Assembly: GCF_018881855.1 (NCBI RefSeq)
Contig: NZ_JACVPN010000001.1
Location: forward strand, 806,001-870,000
Direction: 5' to 3'
DNA length: 64,000 nucleotides
Origin: Polynucleobacter sp. MWH-Berg-3C6
GTDB lineage: Bacteria; Pseudomonadota; Gammaproteobacteria; Burkholderiales; Burkholderiaceae
Shown here: piece by piece, positions 48,103 through 55,851 of the stretch
Numbering within the stretch: position 1 is the stretch's first letter
Layout: each line of letters opens with the position of its first letter
Notes under the pieces: model-generated
Told to the model about the DNA's origin: nothing
Database searches by the model: none
The model's input: only the letters and a program-made list of their open reading frames with translations
Made by a program: the position numbers and the translations under genes

Positions 48103-49004
48103 TACAGATCTGGAACGTACATCTCAGGGGGCACGGGTCCACGCAAGTAATCTGGGTTGTGGACTCGAGCTGGAAGCGTGATCTCTGGATGTGCAATTTC
48201 GTGATACGGAATTTGAGTCAAGAGATGGCTGATACAGTTTAAGCGAGCTTTTTTCTTATCATTTGCTGCAACGACCCACCATGGAGCCTCAGGGATATGG
48301 GTATGCTCCAGCATAGTTTCTTTAGCCTTGGTATAGGCTTCCCATAGGCGGCGCGCTTCAAGATCCATTGGACTTAACTTCCATTGCTTCAAGGGATCAT
48401 GAATGCGCATCATGAAGCGGTTGTACTGCTCTTCATCTGAAATAGAAAACCAATACTTAATGAGAATGATTCCAGAGTTGATCATCATGCGCTCAAGGTC
48501 TGGGACGGTCCTTAAAAACTCTTGGTACTCTTCATTAGTACAAAAGCCCATGACTTTTTCTACGCCAGCGCGGTTGTACCAACTACGATCAAATAATACG
48601 ATCTCTCCGCCTGCAGGTAATTGTGAAATATAACGTTGGAAATACCATTGGGTTCTCTCGCGTTCATTTGGCGCCGGCAATGCAACAACTTTACAAACGC
48701 GTGGGTTGAGGCGTTGGCTAATACGCTTAATAGCGCCACCTTTACCTGCTGAATCACGTCCTTCAAATAGAACGGCAACCTTCACTTTATTAGCAACAAC
48801 CCAGTCTTGTAATTTGACTAGTTCGCTTTGGAGTCTGAATAACTCTTTGAAGTAAACATTGCGGGGTACGCTTGAATTGCCATCGCCATCAAAAGAGAGG
48901 CGGCCATCATCCATCTCCATCTCGAGCTCTTCATCCATGCTATCCAGAATTTCTTCTTGAGCACGTTGGTACCACTCAGCCATCTCTTTATGTTTTGATG
49001 TCAT
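48099..49004 (-). CDS. ppk2: Polyphosphate kinase 2 (second copy)
   Basis: The 301 residues have the Walker A-like LFEGRDSAGKGGAIKRIS, the lid motif FDRSWYNRAGVEKVMGFC and DPLKQWKLSPMD. An acidic N-terminal helix (about 1-45) is absent from the copy at 32057. It overlaps the end of the TonB receptor gene by 4 bases on the opposite strand. A candidate PHO box lies upstream. Confidence 0.94.
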   Translation of the reverse strand: MTSKHKEMAEWYQRAQEEILDSMDEELEMEMDDGRLSFDGDGNSSVPRNVYFKELFRLQSELVKLQDWVVANKVKVAVLFEGRDSAGKGGAIKRISQRLNPRVCKVVALPAPNERERTQWYFQRYISQLPAGGEIVLFDRSWYNRAGVEKVMGFCTNEEYQEFLRTVPDLERMMINSGIILIKYWFSISDEEQYNRFMMRIHDPLKQWKLSPMDLEARRLWEAYTKAKETMLEHTHIPEAPWWVVAANDKKKARLNCISHLLTQIPYHEIAHPEITLPARVHNPDYLRGPVPPEMYVPDLY

Positions 49005-49031
49005 ATGATCTAAACCATTACTAGATTAGTA

Positions 49032-49065
49032 CTTTTAGAGTAAATATATGACATTAATATTACAA
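49032..49065 (-). promoter_or_regulatory. Candidate PHO box and -10 of ppk2 (second copy)
   Basis: On the minus strand TTGTAAT (49059-49065) and ATGTCAT (49048-49054) are 4 bases apart, and TAAAAG (49032-49037) follows after exactly 10 bases, the classic PHO-box-to-minus-10 distance. Matches to the CTGTCAT unit are 5 and 6 of 7. Confidence 0.5.
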
Positions 49066-49070
49066 CGCAT

Positions 49071-49859
49071 CTAATTGCAGTTTTTTGCTAAGTATTGGGC
49101 TATTCGCGCCTCGCTATGCTGTGCAAGCGTCTTTCGGTCGATCGGTTGAGTTAATTCAATATTGAGAGGCGGGAAAAACGTCAACTCTACCCTGAGTCTT
49201 CTATTTTTCAATATGCTGGCCATAGAACCGATCAGGCCCATGTCGCCGATAAAAGCTGGAACTTCAGAATGTTGTCCAGTAATGCGATCGAAATACGCCA
49301 GAGCTAGAGTGCATACCGGAACTTCTGCTTGAGCAGCCGCTTCAAATAAATTGGGCTTAAAAGTCTGAACACTTTTACCGATGGTGGAAGTACCTTCAGG
49401 AAAAATACAAATAGACTGGGTAGTTAATAGTACGGCCATATTAGTAACAACCTGCCTCGCATGCCTGGAGCTCTCCCGATTAATAAATACCGTTCCCAGC
49501 TGTTTTGCCATCCAACCAAAAATTGGCCACTGTTCAACTTCGGACTTCGCTACAAAGCGAATGGGTTTAAAAGTATTAATCGCATGAATGTCCATCCAGG
49601 ACACGTGATTAGCTGCCAGTAAATAGGAGGAGTCTATAAGAGCATCTGCATTATTAACTTGCAACTGAATACCGAAAATCTTCAATAGTCGTTTTGACCA
49701 TCTTTGGATATGTTGCTTTTTGCTATTAGCATTAAGGAATGGAAAAAGCACTAGCAAGGTCATTACCCCGCGCAATACATGTAACCACACTAGAAACCAG
49801 AGTGTCATGTATAGAAAAAATGGGGTAGCACGTTGCGAGGATTGCATTGTATGTGTCAT
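49071..49859 (-). CDS. PlsC/OlsA-type lysophospholipid acyltransferase
   Basis: A 262-residue membrane-bound O-acyltransferase. The HX4D motif NHVSWMD has His85 and Asp90, and FPEGTST (about 153) is the glycerophosphate-binding motif. An N-terminal hydrophobic helix spans about 15-42. A PlsC-like enzyme beside olsB is the known arrangement for OlsA, which acylates lyso-ornithine lipid, so I propose that role here. A general 1-acylglycerol-3-phosphate acyltransferase cannot be excluded. It diverges from plcP across a PHO-box region of about 100 bases. Confidence 0.8.
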   Translation of the reverse strand: MTHTMQSSQRATPFFLYMTLWFLVWLHVLRGVMTLLVLFPFLNANSKKQHIQRWSKRLLKIFGIQLQVNNADALIDSSYLLAANHVSWMDIHAINTFKPIRFVAKSEVEQWPIFGWMAKQLGTVFINRESSRHARQVVTNMAVLLTTQSICIFPEGTSTIGKSVQTFKPNLFEAAAQAEVPVCTLALAYFDRITGQHSEVPAFIGDMGLIGSMASILKNRRLRVELTFFPPLNIELTQPIDRKTLAQHSEARIAQYLAKNCN

Positions 49860-49898
49860 ATTGGCTGGCTATATTCACTATCGTAAATCATTTATGCA

Positions 49899-49938
49899 TC
49901 GTCATAAAAGTGTCTTAGAACTGTCATGATGCTTACAC
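49899..49938 (+). promoter_or_regulatory. PHO box array in front of plcP
   Basis: Four 7-bp units with 4-base spacers: TCGTCAT (49899-49905), GTGTCTT (49910-49916), CTGTCAT (49921-49927) and a weaker CTTACAC (49932-49938), an exact 11-bp period. PhoB binds such CTGTCAT-type direct repeats. A -10-like TAATGT at 49951-49956 lies 12 bases after the last unit. Confidence 0.72.
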
Positions 49939-49962
49939 AGTCACTTGGCCTAATGTTGTTTC

Positions 49963-50772
49963 ATGATGCATTACAGAGCCATCTGGATTTCAGACGTACA
50001 CCTAGGAACATCAGGGTGTCAGGCAAACTACCTCCTCGATTTCCTAAAGCACAACGAAGCGGATAAGTTCTACTTAGTTGGTGACATTATTGATGGTTGG
50101 AGACTGAAAAAATCATTCTACTGGCCCCAAGCTCATAACGATGTGGTTCAAAAGCTATTACGGAAGGCTCGTAAAGGATCTGAAGTCATCTATGTCCCTG
50201 GCAATCATGATGAAAGTGCCAGACAATTCTTTGGCATGTCATTTGGTGATGTAAAGGTTGTAGAGGAATGCATCCATACAACTTTAGATGGTAGAAAACT
50301 CTGGGTTACCCACGGCGACTTATTTGACGGTGTAATGCAATACGCCAAATGGTTGGCATATGTAGGCGATACCCTGTATTCCTTCATTCTGTATATCAAT
50401 CGTTATTTCAATATGTTGCGGGTCAAGATGGGCCTGCAATACTGGTCACTCTCTCAATACCTCAAGCACCAAGTGAAGAATGCCGTTAGCTATATTGCTG
50501 ACTTTGAACACATTATGGCTAGAGAAGCGCGTCTGCGTGGCTGTGATGGCGTTGTTTGTGGTCATATTCATAAAGCCGAGATCCGTGAAATTGACGGCCT
50601 GCTCTATTGCAACGATGGCGACTGGGTGGAGAGCTTAACTGCACTAGTTGAAACCCATACTGGCGAGCTCAAAATTGTTCATTGGCCACATATCAAAGGT
50701 GAGCCACTAGAAGCCCCTGAAATTGCTTTCCAACCTGCCGTTCAACCACTCATCAAAGAGGCTGCACTATGA
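49963..50772 (+). CDS. plcP: PlcP-type metallophosphoesterase (phospholipase C)
   Basis: A calcineurin-like phosphoesterase of 269 residues: ISDVHLGTSGCQANYLLDFL, GDIIDGWRL, VPGNHDE, THGDLFDG and CGHIHKAEI supply the metal-binding residues. It resembles PlcP of Sinorhizobium (YWPQAHNDVVQKLLRKARKG and DGDWVESLTA blocks), which removes phosphate head groups from phospholipids during phosphate starvation, more than LpxH. No ribosome-binding site is visible before the ATG, and the predicted -10 would put the transcript start at or near the ATG. It overlaps agt by 4 bases. Confidence 0.85.
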   Translation: MMHYRAIWISDVHLGTSGCQANYLLDFLKHNEADKFYLVGDIIDGWRLKKSFYWPQAHNDVVQKLLRKARKGSEVIYVPGNHDESARQFFGMSFGDVKVVEECIHTTLDGRKLWVTHGDLFDGVMQYAKWLAYVGDTLYSFILYINRYFNMLRVKMGLQYWSLSQYLKHQVKNAVSYIADFEHIMAREARLRGCDGVVCGHIHKAEIREIDGLLYCNDGDWVESLTALVETHTGELKIVHWPHIKGEPLEAPEIAFQPAVQPLIKEAAL

Positions 50773-51797
50773 AAATTATGATCATCACCGATGCATGGGA
50801 TCCACAGGTCAATGGTGTTGTACGTACCTTGAAACAAACCCGGGCCGAACTAACAGCAATGGGTCATGAAGTTGACATGATTACTCCGAATGGCTTTAAG
50901 TCAATTCCTTGCCCAACTTACCCAGATATTGCCCTCTCTCTATTCCCAGGGAAAGAAGTGGCGCGCCGCATTAAAGAATTTGCACCAGATGCAATGCATA
51001 TTGCAACTGAGGGTCCACTAGGTTTATCAGCGCGCTCTTATGCAGTGAAGAACAACCTACCATTCTCTACCGCTTATCACACACGCTTTCCTGAGTATGT
51101 GAAGGCGCGTACAGGTATCCCACTAGCGATTACCTATGCTTTTATACGTTGGTTCCATGGCCCATCTATGGCAGTAATGGCTCCAACTGTTGTTGTGAAG
51201 GATGATTTAGAGAAGTATGGCCTGAGCAATGTGGTGTTGTGGTCAAGAGGCGTAGACCTCGATATTTTCAAGATGCAAGAATCCAAAGCCCTTAATACGG
51301 CGCATCCAATCTTTTTATATGTTGGTCGTGTTGCTGTTGAAAAGAATATCAATGCATTCTTAGAAATTGACCTACCAGGCTCAAAGTGGGTAGTTGGCGA
51401 TGGTCCTGCAATGGCTGGCATTAAGGAGAAATATCCTGATATCAACTATCTCGGTGTATTGCAGCAACATGAATTGGCCAAAGTATATGCAGCTGCTGAT
51501 GTCTTTGTGTTCCCCAGCAAAACCGATACGTTTGGCTTAGTTCTTCTTGAAGCAATGGCCTGCGGTACACCTGTAGCCGCCTATCCAGTAACCGGCCCCA
51601 TCGATGTGTTGGGCAACTCTCCAGCTGGTGCTATGCATGAAGATTTGCGCGAAGCCTGTATTGCGGCCTTAAAGATTCCTCGCGAAGTTGCACGTGCCCA
51701 TGCAGAGAAATTCTCATGGAGGGCTGCTTCGGAGCAATTTGTAAATCATCTCAAGCCAGTTCCATCTCCTCAAGTGCACGTGACAGCAATAGCCTAG
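50769..51797 (+). CDS. agt: Agt-type glycosyltransferase (GT4)
   Basis: A 342-residue GT-B enzyme: an N-terminal DAWDPQVNGVVRTLKQTRAE, the acceptor region HIATEGPLGLSARSYAV and TAYHTRFPEYVKARTG, and the nucleotide-sugar site FPSKTDTFGLVLLEAMACGTP (EX7E type). Its start overlaps the plcP stop (ATGA). The plcP-agt pair is known in marine alphaproteobacteria, where Agt adds sugar to the diacylglycerol released by PlcP and makes glycolipids. Sugar specificity is not readable. Confidence 0.85.
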   Translation: MKIMIITDAWDPQVNGVVRTLKQTRAELTAMGHEVDMITPNGFKSIPCPTYPDIALSLFPGKEVARRIKEFAPDAMHIATEGPLGLSARSYAVKNNLPFSTAYHTRFPEYVKARTGIPLAITYAFIRWFHGPSMAVMAPTVVVKDDLEKYGLSNVVLWSRGVDLDIFKMQESKALNTAHPIFLYVGRVAVEKNINAFLEIDLPGSKWVVGDGPAMAGIKEKYPDINYLGVLQQHELAKVYAAADVFVFPSKTDTFGLVLLEAMACGTPVAAYPVTGPIDVLGNSPAGAMHEDLREACIAALKIPREVARAHAEKFSWRAASEQFVNHLKPVPSPQVHVTAIA

Positions 51798-51807
51798 AAG
51801 GTCTCTC

Positions 51808-52212
51808 CTGAATTCTAAATACCACATTAACCAAAATCCTCATAAAGGTAATCGAGGATTAACAAGGGCATGGCATGCTGCCAAGAACTCTTGGTGTGGT
51901 TTGGTTTATGCTTTTTTAGAAGAAAGTGCATTCAGACAAGAGCTCACCCTATTCGCAATATTGACTCCCGTAGCTTTTTACCTGCCAACCACCAACTTAG
52001 AAAAAGCTTTACTGATTTCTTCATTGATTATGGTGCTGGTTGTGGAGTTATTAAATTCTAGCGTTGAAGCTGCCATTGATCGCATCTCTTTTGAGCACCA
52101 TGATTTATCCAAAAGAGCCAAAGATTTTGGCTCTGCGGCCGTAATGCTAGCCTTATTCATTGCCCTTTTAATGTGGTCTGCAATATGCATTCCGCTTGTC
52201 TTAAAACTGTAA
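51808..52212 (+). CDS. dgkA: Diacylglycerol kinase (CTG start)
   Basis: Phosphorylates diacylglycerol to phosphatidate in the inner membrane. The 134-residue reading has a DgkA N-terminus (NRGLTRAWHAAKNSWCGLV, then LEESAFRQEL), the catalytic LLNSSVEAAIDRISFEHHDL and three hydrophobic helices. No ATG, GTG or TTG exists in frame before 51901; starting there would lose the first helix. A strong AGAAGG site at 51796-51801 sits 6 bases before CTG at 51808, so CTG is the likely start. In this operon it could return the diacylglycerol freed by PlcP to the phospholipid pool. Confidence 0.88.
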   Translation: MNSKYHINQNPHKGNRGLTRAWHAAKNSWCGLVYAFLEESAFRQELTLFAILTPVAFYLPTTNLEKALLISSLIMVLVVELLNSSVEAAIDRISFEHHDLSKRAKDFGSAAVMLALFIALLMWSAICIPLVLKL

Positions 52213-52256
52213 TAAACGACCTCTACAGTCATATAAACATTCAATAAGGCTTATTT

Positions 52257-53183
52257 ATGTCAGATATTCCGAACCCAATTGGCGCCTTTGAAATTTTCTC
52301 CATCAAAAAAGAGAAAAAACTTACTGTCCCCAAATCAAACCCCTTTAAGAAGCTTTCTAAAAAACTAGCCAAGAAGCTCTTTGGTAAGAAATTTGCTACT
52401 AAAGCACGTGCAGAGATTGCTGCAGTTGAAATAGCACCAACAGTAAATCCAGTTACTAAAGCGAAGAAGCCATCATTTCAAATTGAATGGGCTAGCTCTT
52501 CTACTGAAGTTAAAGAAGCGCAAAGATTGCGTTACAAAGTTTTTGCGGAAGAAATGGGTGCAAACCTCTCTCAAAATGCAGAAGGTCTAGATATTGATGA
52601 ATTCGATGCATACTGCGATCATTTATTAATCCGTGACCAAGATACTTTAAAAGTGGTTGGTACCTATCGCGTGTTACCTCCACACAAAGCACAAGAAATT
52701 GGTCGCTTATATTCTGATGCGGAATTTGATCTATCCCGCCTAAATCACTTACGCCCAAAATTGGTTGAATTAGGTCGCTCCTGTGTCCACCAAGACTATC
52801 GCTCTGGCGCAGTCATCATGGCCCTATGGAGTGGCTTGGCCCAATATATGCAAAAGAATGGTTATGAAATCATGCTGGGCTGCGCCAGTATTCCGATGGC
52901 TGATGGTGGCCACTTTGCAGCGAGCTTGTACAACTCTCTCAATGACGATCAAATGGCGCCAACGGAGTTTCATGCCTTCCCTCGCCTTCCACTGCCATTA
53001 GATAAACTAAACGGTGGATTAGAAGTCGACGCCCCTCCACTAATTAAGGGCTACCTCAAGCTTGGCGCTAAGATTTGCAGTTCTCCAGCTTGGGATCCAG
53101 ACTTTAATACGGCAGACTTGCTAACCATGTTGCGCTTATCGGATATCAACCCGCGTTACGCAAAACACTTCTTAGGTTTGTAA
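52257..53183 (+). CDS. olsB: OlsB-type ornithine acyltransferase (GNAT)
   Basis: A 308-residue protein with a Lys-rich N-terminal extension (about 1-75, KKLSKKLAKKLFGKK) and then a GNAT acyltransferase domain: EAQRLRYKVFAEEMGA, DEFDAYCDHLLI, GTYRVLPP, LVELGRSCVHQDYRSGAVI. This fits OlsB, which attaches a 3-hydroxy fatty acid to the alpha-amino group of ornithine as the first step of ornithine lipid synthesis. It closes the plcP-agt-dgkA run 44 bases after dgkA, with a weak CAGTCAT/ACATTCA repeat (52226-52243) between them. The domain reading is firm; the OlsB call rests on context as well. Confidence 0.82.
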   Translation: MSDIPNPIGAFEIFSIKKEKKLTVPKSNPFKKLSKKLAKKLFGKKFATKARAEIAAVEIAPTVNPVTKAKKPSFQIEWASSSTEVKEAQRLRYKVFAEEMGANLSQNAEGLDIDEFDAYCDHLLIRDQDTLKVVGTYRVLPPHKAQEIGRLYSDAEFDLSRLNHLRPKLVELGRSCVHQDYRSGAVIMALWSGLAQYMQKNGYEIMLGCASIPMADGGHFAASLYNSLNDDQMAPTEFHAFPRLPLPLDKLNGGLEVDAPPLIKGYLKLGAKICSSPAWDPDFNTADLLTMLRLSDINPRYAKHFLGL

Positions 53184-53192
53184 TCTCGTTTT

Positions 53193-54752
53193 TTACTTCA
53201 AACTAAGTTCGTAAGAGCGGCCGATGCGAGACCATTCGGCCGCTTCTTTTAGTAGGCTGAACTCTGTTAAGGGATGGGTTTGGGCCCATTCTTTAGAAAT
53301 GCATACCTGGTAAGCACCATCATTTTCAGAAACTTTTACCTTCGGTAAGTCTTCATCGCTTCTACCACGACAAAGCACTTGAGCTAATCGCAGGCAAAAT
53401 AACATGCGCCAATCATGAAAGCCAGTGTTATTTGCAAGCTTACCTAATTTGCCGGTATGCCCAATCAGCAGTGCAGCTAAGCGGGCTTGATCATTCTTAG
53501 AAAAGCCCGGCATGTCAGCGTTACCCGCTATATAGGCAGAATGTTTATGATAACCATTATGAGAAATGGATAGACCAATCTCATGGAGATTAGCGGCCCA
53601 TTGCAACAGTGCAATATTGTCAGCCCTGCTCTCTGCATTTGGTTTAGGTAATTGCTGTAAAAATTCAGAGGCAAGTTTGCCAACGCGGGCTGCTTGTTCA
53701 CGGTCTGCAGAATATCGCTGCATAAACTGCTCTACCGTTACATAACGCATGTCATGATGTTGAGAGCGGCCTAGAAGGTCATAGAGCACTCCGGTACGCA
53801 AAGCAGCATCCGTCACCTCCATCTCCTCAATACCAAGCTCATCGAAAACTGCCAACATGATGGCTAAGCCACCAGGCCAGACAGCCCTGCGATCATCCTT
53901 CAGTCCTAAAAGCTCAACTTCACTAGTATGTTCATATTTAAGTAGGTGCTTCTTCATGGCACGTAAACTATCGCGAGTAATGAGCCCACTAGAGGTATGA
54001 ACACGGCCCATATTCAAATCATCACTATGGCTATTAAAGTCGTTGGCAGCAATTAATTCAGCAAGAGCTCTAGCGGTACCAGAGGAACCAATCGCTTGAT
54101 TCCAGCCACTTTTTAGGTAAGCACCTGAAATAACCTGGATCTCACGTCTAGCTGCTAATTCAGCTTCTTTAAATGCATGAGAATCAATATTGCCCTTAGG
54201 GAAAAAACGCATGCTATGGGAAACGCAACCGATATAGAGACTTTCCATCAGCTTGGGTTCATAACCTTTGCCGATAATAAACTCGGTAGAACCGCCGCCA
54301 ATATCTACCACTAGGCGATTTCCCTGTACTGCTGGAACTTCATGCGCTGCACCGATATAAATTAATCGCGCCTCTTCAACCCCTGCAATAACCTCAATTG
54401 GAAAGCCTAAAGCCTCTTGCGCATCTTTCACAAATTGCGGGGCATTCTTAGCAACACGTAAGGTGTTGGTGGCAACTGCACGCACATTAGATGGATTGAA
54501 TCCTCGAATGCGTTCGCCAAAACGTCTAATCGATGTTAAACCCCTTTGATAGGCATCATTACCCAAGAGCTTGTTTTCTGTGAGGCCAGCGGCTAGTCGT
54601 ACTGAATCACGCAGGGTATCTATGGGGCGAAGCTGCATTCCCGATGGTGTATTAACAGCCTGAGCCACCAACATCCGAAAACTATTGGATCCCAAATCAA
54701 CTGCTGCAACTAGGTCGCCAGAAGATGCAGATTCGTCAGAATGAATAGCCAA
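53193..54752 (-). CDS. ppx: Exopolyphosphatase (Ppx/GppA family)
   Basis: Removes terminal phosphate from polyphosphate or pppGpp. The 519-residue protein has AAVDLGSNSFRMLVAQ near the N-terminus, RAVATNTLRVAKN, LVVDIGGGSTEFIIG and a C-terminal HD-like part with NLHEIGLSISHNGYHKHSAY. The start is TTG at 54752 (reading MAIHSDES), preceded by AGGGAC; an earlier TTG at 54773 lacks a site. A PHO box with a well-spaced -10 lies upstream. It is convergent with olsB. Confidence 0.9.
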   Translation of the reverse strand: MAIHSDESASSGDLVAAVDLGSNSFRMLVAQAVNTPSGMQLRPIDTLRDSVRLAAGLTENKLLGNDAYQRGLTSIRRFGERIRGFNPSNVRAVATNTLRVAKNAPQFVKDAQEALGFPIEVIAGVEEARLIYIGAAHEVPAVQGNRLVVDIGGGSTEFIIGKGYEPKLMESLYIGCVSHSMRFFPKGNIDSHAFKEAELAARREIQVISGAYLKSGWNQAIGSSGTARALAELIAANDFNSHSDDLNMGRVHTSSGLITRDSLRAMKKHLLKYEHTSEVELLGLKDDRRAVWPGGLAIMLAVFDELGIEEMEVTDAALRTGVLYDLLGRSQHHDMRYVTVEQFMQRYSADREQAARVGKLASEFLQQLPKPNAESRADNIALLQWAANLHEIGLSISHNGYHKHSAYIAGNADMPGFSKNDQARLAALLIGHTGKLGKLANNTGFHDWRMLFCLRLAQVLCRGRSDEDLPKVKVSENDGAYQVCISKEWAQTHPLTEFSLLKEAAEWSRIGRSYELSLK

Positions 54753-54791
54753 AATAGTCCCTAAAAAAACCAAAGTCAGTCGAATGTGTCT

Positions 54792-54825
54792 ATTTTATGA
54801 AAAATCCATGACACATTGGTGAAAT
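54792..54825 (-). promoter_or_regulatory. PHO box and -10 of ppx
   Basis: On the minus strand ATTTCAC (54819-54825) and GTGTCAT (54808-54814) have the 4-base spacer, and a -10 TAAAAT (54792-54797) follows after exactly 10 bases. TTTTCAT (54797-54803) is a further unit in register. This is the same layout as E. coli phoA. Confidence 0.68.
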
Positions 54826-54851
54826 AACAGTCTAGCCTAATAGGGATATGG

Positions 54852-55064
54852 CTATGCAGCTAGGTTTTGTTCCGCACTAGAACAATCCAAGTCTCCAAAG
54901 CTACAAAAAATGCAGCAATCACCAGATTTTGGCTTCAAGATACTGCTGCAAGCACGGCAGCGATAAAGATGCTGAGATGAACCTATTGGGATCTCAAGAG
55001 ACTCTGATGCCCGGCAATATGGGCAAGTAATGGTCGATTGCTGTTTTTCTTGAGTGGTATTCAC
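54852..55064 (-). CDS. GDCCVxC-type putative zinc protein
   Basis: A 70-residue cytosolic protein with ITCPYCRAS near residue 14, YRCRACSS at about 35 and GDCCIFCSFGDLDC at about 50. The GDCCxxCxxG block is the hallmark of a small family annotated as a putative zinc-binding (seleno)protein; here the positions are cysteines. Function unknown. It stands between ppx and the mgtC gene on the minus strand. Confidence 0.75.
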   Translation of the reverse strand: MNTTQEKQQSTITCPYCRASESLEIPIGSSQHLYRCRACSSILKPKSGDCCIFCSFGDLDCSSAEQNLAA

Positions 55065-55118
55065 AAACAGATATTGAACTGTGAATATTTCAGGATTATG
55101 TCAGATTAATAATGGAAC

Positions 55119-55835
55119 TTAATCAGTTGTACTGGGACTCCAGAAAGCCTGATTTACATAGTCTTTTGATGCAATCATAGCTATTAATGCATCCATTTCA
55201 TTTCCATCAACGGCGGTGGCAGTTAACACTGCCTGAATTTCTACTTCATCACTGCCAAACTGATGAACTTCTACATCCTGGGCCTGAAAACCAGCTGCCT
55301 CCAGAGTATCTATAAATTGTTTTAAAGCAATCTTCTGAGCATGTTTGGGAGTGATGATGTATACGGAGTTGGTAACTTCAACAGAAGTTGTATCAAGGGG
55401 CTGGCGATTAATAAAACTCACTACTGGACGTAATAATGTATTAGCTGCCAGTACAAACATGGTTGCCAGACCTGCTTCAAGAATAAGATCGGCGCCAGCA
55501 CAAGCTCCAATAGCGCCTGAGGCCCAGAGTGTAGCGGCTGTATTAATGCCTCTAACATTACCTTCTTCGCGCATGATCACACCAGCACCTAAAAAGCCAA
55601 TGCCTGAAACAACATAAGCCATTACATGCACAGCGCCATCATGACCGGTTAAGCGATTGGCTGCATCAACAAATATTGCAGCGCCAATAGCAACCAAAAT
55701 ATTGGTTCTCAATCCAGCAGTTCGTTGTCGGTACTGACGCTCTAAGCCAATCAATGCTCCGAAGAAAAAGGCTGTCGATAAACTAATGGCTGTATCAGCT
55801 AGAGAAGAAAGATCAATATTACTTATCGCTTCCAT
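55119..55835 (-). CDS. mgtC: MgtC/SapB family membrane protein (long form)
   Basis: About 238 residues. The N-terminal membrane domain has FGALIGLERQYRQRTAGLRTN, GAAIFVDA, GIGFLGAGVIMREEGNVRG and AATLWASGAIGACAG, standard MgtC motifs. The C-terminal ACT-like domain (from about 160) is present too. MgtC links Mg2+ and phosphate stress and modulates ATP synthase in Salmonella. The start is ATG 55835 (or 55841); a longer frame overlaps the phosphatase gene and is rejected. It follows the alkaline phosphatase gene by 16 bases. Confidence 0.88.
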   Translation of the reverse strand: MEAISNIDLSSLADTAISLSTAFFFGALIGLERQYRQRTAGLRTNILVAIGAAIFVDAANRLTGHDGAVHVMAYVVSGIGFLGAGVIMREEGNVRGINTAATLWASGAIGACAGADLILEAGLATMFVLAANTLLRPVVSFINRQPLDTTSVEVTNSVYIITPKHAQKIALKQFIDTLEAAGFQAQDVEVHQFGSDEVEIQAVLTATAVDGNEMDALIAMIASKDYVNQAFWSPSTTD

Positions 55836-55851
55836 TACCATTCCATTAAAA

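Noticed and set aside
52226..52243. CAGTCAT/ACATTCA before olsB as a separate PHO box
   Set aside because: The second unit matches poorly, and olsB is already within the plcP operon, so it is kept only as a weak remark.
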